Below are positions 56,986 through 64,000 of a stretch of DNA of 64,000 nt, in pieces (positions within the stretch are counted from its first letter, which is position 1; the number at the start of each line of letters is the position of its first letter). The stretch is from NCBI GenBank assembly GCA_036346205.1, contig JARFJB010001981.1:806001-870000 (forward strand), written 5' to 3'. The notes beneath the pieces are model-generated. The model was not told the DNA's origin. It did not search any database and was given only the letters and a program-made list of their open reading frames with translations. The translations under genes were made by a program, and so were the position numbers. Source of the DNA: Vesta saturnalis (lineage: Eukaryota > Arthropoda > Insecta > Coleoptera > Lampyridae).

Positions 56986-57009
56986 TATATATATATATAT
57001 ATATATATC

Positions 57010-57639
57010 GTTCAATTCTTCTCCGTGTTTATTTTTCTACGTTTCGGTTCCATTTCTTAGAAACCTTTTTCAAGAAATCAAAAACTGTAACACGTGAACA
57101 GGGTATATTAATATACCTGATATTAGTGTTCTGTATCAGTAGAATGAGATTTACGTGTGTGACTACGTGTAACATGACCGTGTTTCTTTAGTGTCGAATC
57201 GTGTAGTTCATTATGAGTAATTGGTGTCATTTGTATGCGTTTGTGTGTGTGCGTCCGTGCCTCTGCGCGTGCGAGTGTACTGTAATGTTTTTTACATAGG
57301 CTAATCTGTCAGAAAGTCACCGTATTGCTGTACGACCTCTTTCCCACGTTTTTTCTTATTGCTCAGTATTACTCTAACCCTCACTATGGAACGGACATTC
57401 GTTGTACATTTCACAATTTAATCTTATTTCTATTACTTAATTAATATCCAACTTTTTCTTACTGTTAATTTCAATTTGTAGCTATTTTTACCTTTTACCT
57501 GTTTTTATTTAAGCTTTTAATTTTTTTGTAGACACCTGACGATGACATTTAAATCGAAACGTAACATTTAAGTTTATGTATAACAGTTGTTGAGGTTTTG
57601 AGTATACGATGAATCATCACTTCTTTTTTCATATCAAAC
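57010..57639. other. Stretch without recognised features
   Basis: Short open frame 56940-57191 is a read-through of the MITE end and (TA)n. Otherwise single-copy sequence with a few GT steps near 57240. Confidence 0.35.
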
Positions 57640-57836
57640 TAAATGTTTTGTGTTTTGTTTTTCATGTTTCGTGTTTCGCGGTTGGCGTTTCGCGTTTCAT
57701 GATTCGTGTTTAGTGTTTCGCGTTTCGTGTTACGTGTTTCGCGTTTCTCATTACGTGTTTCGTGTTTCGCGTTTCGTGTTTTGCGTTTCGTGTTTTGGGT
57801 TTTGTGTCTGCTGTGACTGTAACTGTGCGTGCGTGC

Positions 57837-57881
<45 letters not shown>

Positions 57882-57885
57882 TGCT
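57640..57885. repeat. CGTGTTTCG minisatellite and (GT)n
   Basis: About 20 irregular copies of 'cgtgtttcg' or 'cgcgtttcg' (57640-57810), then (GT)n to 57878 and 'tttgtgcttgtg' steps to 57955. The complement of this combination lies at 42431-42578. Confidence 0.92.
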
Positions 57886-58139
57886 TGTGTTTGTGACTAT
57901 GTTTGTGCTTGTACCTGCGTTTGTGTTTACGTTTGTGTTTGTGCTTGTGTTTGTAAAACCAACTTTCATAGGAACCAATTTAGAATTAAAGTGTTCCCAT
58001 TTTTTTGGCTAATTGTAAAATTATGCCGTATTCAAATAGCGAATTAAGAGACAGATTTAACTATATATGACAATATAGGTTTTTCTTAAGCTGTAAGTTA
58101 AATCAAATCGGTATCTTTGAATTGAAAGTTGGTGTTTGC

Positions 58140-58390
58140 AAGCTGTAATTTAAATCAAATCAACATCTTATACTTGTATCGTGTTTTTGTTTTTACATTA
58201 AATCTGATAATATTGGCAGAAGATGATTTCAAATCAACATCCTAGACTTGCACATTGTTTATGTTTTCGTGTTAAATCAAATAAGGTTGGCAAAAGCTGA
58301 TTTCAAATCAACATTCTAGACTTGCATCTTGTTTTTGTATTAAATCAAGTAAGGATGGCAGAAGCTGATTTCAAATCAAGATCTTAGAAT
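58140..58390. repeat. Tandem repeat, ~70-80-bp unit, four copies
   Basis: 'gatttcaaatcaacatc' or close variants near 58150, 58225, 58299 and 58366, each followed by 'tagacttgcat' and 'gtttttgt'. Confidence 0.8.
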
Positions 58391-58843
58391 TCGAATTACA
58401 AGACTTAAATTGTGCCTTAAATTATGTTTTCATTTAAATATTATCAAATCAATAGCTTAAGGATGAATTTTAAATCTTGCCTCTGTAACCAAGATGTTTT
58501 TGGTAGTAGCCATATTACTTAGTGATTAAAAATCGGATTTTAATTAAAAATCAGTTTATGAATTTGATTAAGATATCACACAGGTTTTTATAAAATTCGC
58601 TCTAATTACAAGACTTAAAACATCGCATTGACATTTCAAACACCGTTCACCTTTTATGTAATTAACTAATTAGGGGATTTTCCAAGCACCTCAGATGTAT
58701 TTAAATAGTGAAAGGATGTTATTGTTGGTTGCATAACTGGGGAAATCCAGAAAATAATTACTTTATATTAACGATGAGGGAAAACCGTTAAGTACTTGAC
58801 ATTGTCTATATATAAGCAAAACACAGAAAAGTGAATGTGCCAT

Positions 58844-58889
<46 letters not shown>

Positions 58890-59261
58890 AAATATTAGGA
58901 TATCTAAATATAATGAAAGGGGTTAGGGATCAAATTTAAGGGGAAATATTTGTGCTCCGGACTAGCTCAAATCTCTTTAGGGGATAGAGTTCTGATTTGA
59001 AGGGAATAATTAACTGGTTCAATATTATGTGGATTCCACATTATATAAAAAGTCCTATAGGTTAAATGTACCTTACCAAAATTTGTACCATAACGCATGC
59101 GTTATGACTTTAATGAACTCAAAAAAATGTCAGATTTGCTAAATAATGACTTCTTAAAAATTGTGATTATAACTGGATAATTGAAATTAAAATTTGGAAA
59201 TAAAACTAAATTTCTACTTGTTTTGCAGGTGTTTATACAACTATTGCATAAACATTTACAC
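58391..59261. other. Stretch without genes; (TA)n at 58849-58888
   Basis: AT-rich. One clean TA tract of ~20 units has no recognisable element on either side. No convincing open frame. Confidence 0.45.
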
Positions 59262-59528
59262 CTATACATAAAAATAATAAGTGCAGGAAATCACACAAAT
59301 AAAGATACAATTAACAGGGTTATGATTAAAAATTGACTCATATGTGCATTGTCCTATCTGCAAACGGATGTTTTCATACAGCTGGTTCCAATTATTCATG
59401 TAAGCTCCTTCCAATTGATAATCGAAGTTGTTGATCCACGAAGTTGACTGCTGCAATACGTCCAATAATTTCACTCTGGCCCTCGGATTGATGGTTGCTT
59501 TGTTGTGGTAAACGCTTAAAAGTTTCAC
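59262..59528 (-). CDS. Possible exon, unidentified
   Basis: An 88-codon open frame with no ATG at its start; the stretch reads KLLSVYHNKATINPRARVKL, then residues such as STSWINNFDYQLEGAYMNNW. Composition is balanced and codon use is unlike the A/T-driven noise frames nearby. An AG just upstream (in the gene's sense 'gacgag|tgaaac') could be a splice acceptor. I do not recognise the protein. The last ~20 residues look like read-through, so the exon might end near 59320. Could equally be chance or a worn mobile-element piece. Confidence 0.25.
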   Translation of the reverse strand: MKLLSVYHNKATINPRARVKLLDVLQQSTSWINNFDYQLEGAYMNNWNQLYENIRLQIGQCTYESIFNHNPVNCIFICVISCTYYFYV

Positions 59529-61269
59529 TCGTCCACAAAATTTATCGATAATGAAATTTATTTAATTGTTTTAAGATTTTTCAAACTTATCTGTTTAAGT
59601 AATGTTTTAAGATTGTAGAAATTTTAAATTATTATCACTTTCTTTTTATCATCCGAATAGAATATTGATTATTAAAATGTCGCAGCAGGAATAAAATACC
59701 AGTTAGAAGAAAAAAATGATTATGATTTTATTTTGGAAAACGTAACCACAAAATAAATTAAACAAACGAACTTTTTTAAAATCATCAAACATTAATCGTA
59801 ACAATTAAGAAATTTAATTCGTAATGAGCTTTACGAACATGGACAAATATCGGTAACCTAACTTTATTTTAACAAATGTAGGTTAAAAACAATTGTTTCT
59901 GAACTTGTCGTCTCTCCGTTAAACTTGTATTAGATTCTCCCGATAATAATTGTGGTTAAATAACTTACTTGTTACACAAGAACACTACACTTTTTTAAAC
60001 TTTGCAAACTGGAAAAATATAGAGAGAGAGATTCTTACTCAGGAGCAATTCTTTATATACCCTTCTGTCGGTTACCACATTTTCATTTTTTTTTTAGAAA
60101 TCCAAATAATGTAACCAAGTCTATGATTGGTCAGAATAAATTCGAAAACTTAACTAAATTAGAAATTATGATATAATATTTTTATAAAGCTATTGATTTA
60201 AATTTTGAAAACAGAAATGAAATCTATGTTAAATTTTGCACAAATTGATACCCAACTTGATATAACTCTCTTAAATATTCCACGAATTGACTTATTCTAA
60301 ATTGAAATTGCTTATGTCTAAAAAATCTTACTATCTACACTTAAATTAACTACATATTTGTGATCTGGACGAAAATTTGTATCAGAAAACATTTATTATA
60401 TGTCCAAAATCTTAATTTTAGAGGAAAATTTTGTTTACTATAATAAATTTATATAGTCAACCCCATTTCACAAAATTTTACGTTCAAATGCCTTGTACAA
60501 GTTAAATTACTGTGTGGAAATGAGGAAAACCTCCTATTAATCACATTAACAAACCATTTTAAGCTTATATTAATCTAAAAAAACTATAAATTTGTAAAAA
60601 ACCTTAAATTTGAAACATAACCTAACATTATTTTAAATATACAAATAATTTGCTTTTAAAAACGTTCAAATTAACCAAAATGTTATCCATATAACTTGTA
60701 AAATCTGTCTTTATCATATTTAATGTTCACCTTGCTTGTATTGTCTAAATTTAAGTCACTTTAATAAACCATATTGTCTAACACATTTCTTCCAAATTCT
60801 AACATAAAAATGTATTTGCATGTAAATATCTTTATGTAAAATTGTTCTGTACAATGTTCTTAATGTTTATTATGCACCACTTTGGTTATCACACATCCGC
60901 TTCCATTTATATAGTGAGCAATGATTAAATTATGTTCGTATTGTAACCCTTTCTCGAATTTTAACATTTTTCCTGCATTTTATCTTACTTATAATATGTC
61001 CCTAATATAAACATAAATTTACACTGTGTGTTAAACACCTGTAAAACATCCAAATGCCAAAATACTATTAATGAATTTTAATTTAATGAAACAAACTAAG
61101 TACTTAATCGTACTTACACTACTTACAGAAATAACTTTATTTAACCTTCCTGACATGTTTTTATGTAGCACAATGCTTTTTATGATTGAACCAAATTGTA
61201 CAAATTTTATTAAGGCTGTTTTAACCAAAACAAATCCACTTTCTTGCAATCGTATACCAAATTACCATA

Positions 61270-61316
<47 letters not shown>

Positions 61317-62866
61317 TTATATATATTGGGATGATTAAATAAATAATAAAATTATTTAAATTAAATATTATAATATTTGTGCCACGTATGCATGTCAAAT
61401 ATTTATAAGATGTAATAACATTTAAAATTATTTAGTAAATCGTAATGTATTTCACTACAACTCCACAACGTTGTACCATTATATGCATAGGTATACTGCA
61501 CAAATATCTGCTTTTTTAGTTTCCAAAAACACTTTCATTTATTTGTTATATTTATAAATATAATGATTTACTTTTAGGTTTTTGTCTTCAAAAATACCAT
61601 AATTTTTATCAGCATCCAAAATTATTATAACTTGCACTTTCCATTTTAATTTCAATTGAATAATAATATATAGGCAATTTGTTTAAAATAATTTTAATTT
61701 TAATGAAATAATTGAAATAGTTTTATTTACATTCAATTAAACGACATGAAAATATCACCCAAAACTAGAATTACGTTAACCTTACTTTTATTACAAAAGT
61801 GAATTTCACTTGTTTCATTACATAAAATTTTTAAAGGTTATACGAGCCGCATGGATGATTTTAAAATTTTAAACATGTACACATCAAGTGATATGTTCAC
61901 ACTTTGGAAAGTTATAAGATAAGATACAAAAATTTCTGCCACTTCCTTATATAGCTTCTGAACAAACCCAAATCATCTTAGCAAAATTACCAATACAAAT
62001 ATAAGATTGCTTAATTTCCATTGGTTAATCAGTTTTCACAAATTTACAAAACTTTCTTATAAGTAGACAGATCTTAAAACTATAATTATTTTTTCTGTGC
62101 AAAATTCCCTATCCATAGGTATCCCACATGACATTTCCTTTGAAATTTCTCATTATATACAAATTATGACTAATATGCAAATTTTCATATACAAATTTAC
62201 TTATAACTAAATTAATCTAATTCTTACAGGAAAACTACAAACAGAAATGGATTCTATCTCAAGCCCTGCGGCACGAATCATCATAACCTGGTTTATCAAC
62301 TTTTAAACTTAAATCACACCTGGAATGTTAATTTAAGTCGTAACACTTCCTAAACACACGGTTAAGTAAGTTAATAACATAATCTTTGTTCAATGTCACT
62401 TTTAAAATTAATAATTTCTATGAATCTTGTAAACTTTGTTCTGAGTCACCAACTTGAACATGTGTTTTATACTTTTTACTTTGATTGATGCAATTTAATG
62501 TCTTTTTTGTTTTAGAATGGTAGCATATTATGGTACTAGACTAGTATATTGTCATAAACAATGGAATACATGTATTTTATAGACGGAATACATATTTTAC
62601 TACTCCGAAGCTACTCGGAAACTATAAAAATGAAGAATAAAGCTGTTTAGCCATAACACTTATATTTATGAAATATGGTATAACTAGCTAACAACATGTT
62701 CTACATTCACATTCGTATTTATTTTTATGTTAATTTGCACCCAAACAGTTTGCGCTTTACATATATGTTTATTCCAATTAACGTAATTAATTTGTGTTTA
62801 ATGTCTTTTAACCTGAACTTATATTGTTCTAATGCTGATATTTAACTTAACTAATATCACCTCAAT
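59529..62866. other. 3.3 kb of AT-rich DNA without recognised genes
   Basis: No transposase motifs, no inverted repeats found. A TA tract of ~25 units lies at 61274-61315. 'agagagag' near 60021 is the only other simple repeat. It could be intron or intergenic DNA. Confidence 0.4.
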
Positions 62867-63013
62867 ATGTGTCCATGTCAAAAACAGCCAAATAGGCCAA
62901 TTACTGTTAAAGATAAAAAGTTTAAAATGGGATCTGGAAATTTATGGTGTTCAAAGCAAAAGACGGGTCTGAATAACTACAACGCCAGGTGTCTCAAGAG
63001 ACTGAAATATGGG
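62867..63013 (+). CDS. Possible small exon, very weak
   Basis: A 49-codon open frame from ATG at 62867 (MCPCQKQPNRPITVKD) ends exactly at a consensus splice donor, GTAAGT at 63014. Base composition is more even than the surroundings. No known protein is recalled. Confidence 0.15.
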
Positions 63014-63164
63014 TAAGTGATCGTTTTTGGTTTTATCCCTCTATCTTGTTTTAATTTAACTGATTTGATTAATTAATTTGACCGGTTTACGAGATAGAAT
63101 CGCACACTTATTATCAGGATTTCCGCCCTAACAATTACAATGACCTACCTTTAAAAATGTACCA

Positions 63165-63345
63165 CTAGCGGCCGTCTGCATCAATAAGGCACCTCAATCG
63201 GCAGACCGCATAAATAAGCGACCCCAATCGGAAGTTCACATCAATAAGTGACCTAATCGAAGGTCTGGATCAATTGTTGGGCCCACTCAGAGGACCGGAT
63301 CAATTGCTGGCCCCACTCGAAAGTCCGGATCAAAAAGTGGACCCA
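63165..63345. repeat. Minisatellite, ~32-bp unit, about six copies
   Basis: 'catcaataag' / 'gatcaattg' followed by 'cgaccccaatcggaag'-like text repeats six times with drift; it is GC-richer than its flanks. Confidence 0.85.
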
Positions 63346-63559
63346 TTCTACTTTTGATCTTGCAAATGCACAACACTAAATACTGTCGCATATGTTATGA
63401 AAAGATACACGGTCCGGCAACGCCGCAGTAGTTTTTGTTCTATGGATTGTCATCGTCATGTCAGTAAAACATGTATGTAATTTTAGAACTAAATAAACAT
63501 CTTTCCAAAGTATCGTGTTTGGATTAATCAAACTCCTATATAGCTTATAACAGATACAT

Positions 63560-63617
63560 AACACGCACACGCACGCACACATACACACCCACACACACAC
63601 ACACCCACACACAGATA

Positions 63618-63649
<32 letters not shown>
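63560..63649. repeat. (CA)n followed by (TA)n
   Basis: CA steps with 'cg' and 'cc' interruptions to 63613, then TA from 63619 to 63649, leading into the next satellite-bearing unit. Confidence 0.95.
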
Positions 63650-63650
<1 letters not shown>

Positions 63651-63651
63651 C

Positions 63652-64000
63652 GAACTAGTCCGCAAAATATAGCACTTTCAAAATTTGAAAAATTGTTATA
63701 GAAACACACATACGTGTACATACGCTTATATGAAAGTCTATTTATGGTGCTCGCTTCCGTTTTATTGTATTACTCAGCATTTCGTTACAATAAAAAAACA
63801 CTTTTGCTACATTACATCAATTTTATAAACAATAAAAAAAGTAATAATCTTAAAGCATTACACACTTTTCTTTTCGGGGGTTTTTAAATAGTGTATTTAT
63901 ATTTATACAGTTATCTATAAGAGAAAACATCTAATTTCATTATGCATACAAATATTCGCATTGTACTGTTATTTTTTATCATATCACAATCATACTAAGT
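63652..64000 (+). repeat. Satellite-bearing dispersed unit, cut by window edge
   Basis: Starts 'gaactagtccgcaaaata' right after (TA)n and matches 1301-1640 through 'aaccatactaagt'-like text at 64000. Confidence 0.85.

Overview
The window is nuclear DNA from an animal, most likely an insect. It is very AT-rich and dense in (TA)n, (CA)n and (CT)n microsatellites, and every recognisable protein belongs to an arthropod-type mobile element or a C2H2 zinc-finger family. Six mariner-type transposases of the DD41D kind, two pogo/Tigger-type transposases, one Copia LTR retrotransposon, one Polinton-like DNA polymerase B, one hAT fragment and many foldback or MITE elements fill most of the 64 kb. No complete, undisrupted host gene is visible. 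The sequence alone does not fix the species.

Layout. 1-1300: end of a foldback repeat and a ~173-bp satellite array. 1301-5790: a nested structure in which two inverted copies of a satellite-bearing unit enclose a 1-kb foldback and a palindromic MITE, itself split at its centre by a mariner. 5865-6332: hAT N-terminal fragment. 9677-11020: decaying gene with about 12 zinc fingers. 12009-14426: mariner with ~400-bp inverted repeats. 14463-17252: tandemly duplicated MITEs separated by (TA)n, plus a mariner relic. 17580-20175: decayed pogo-like element. 20180-22610: more satellite-bearing units and tandem repeats. 22611-24432: another mariner. 24718-27180: an indel-riddled mosaic that repeats, in order, pieces of 5.9-6.7 kb, the zinc-finger array and 15.9-17.2 kb.

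28660-38815: Polinton-like region with a ~1.2-kb-codon polymerase B on the minus strand, long inverted ends carrying tRNA-like sequences and (CT)n minisatellites, and an extra inverted repeat. 40031-43328: large foldback whose arms are a CACGTG minisatellite. 43343-45028: foldback with a tRNA-like sequence in each arm. 45036-51740: mariner whose left inverted repeat is split by a complete Copia element (45119-49557, 5-bp target duplication). 51745-54650: the best preserved transposase, a pogo-like element, with a 413-bp element bounded by a 9-bp target duplication in its leader. 54829-56790: another mariner placed at the centre of a palindrome. The last 7 kb are AT-rich sequence with simple repeats and two weak exon candidates.

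Almost all coding copies are broken by one-base indels and isolated stops. They may be old copies decaying neutrally, or part of the damage may come from uncorrected long-read sequence. The repeated theme is nesting: elements that use TA as target lie inside (TA)n tracts or exactly at TA in the middle of older palindromes.
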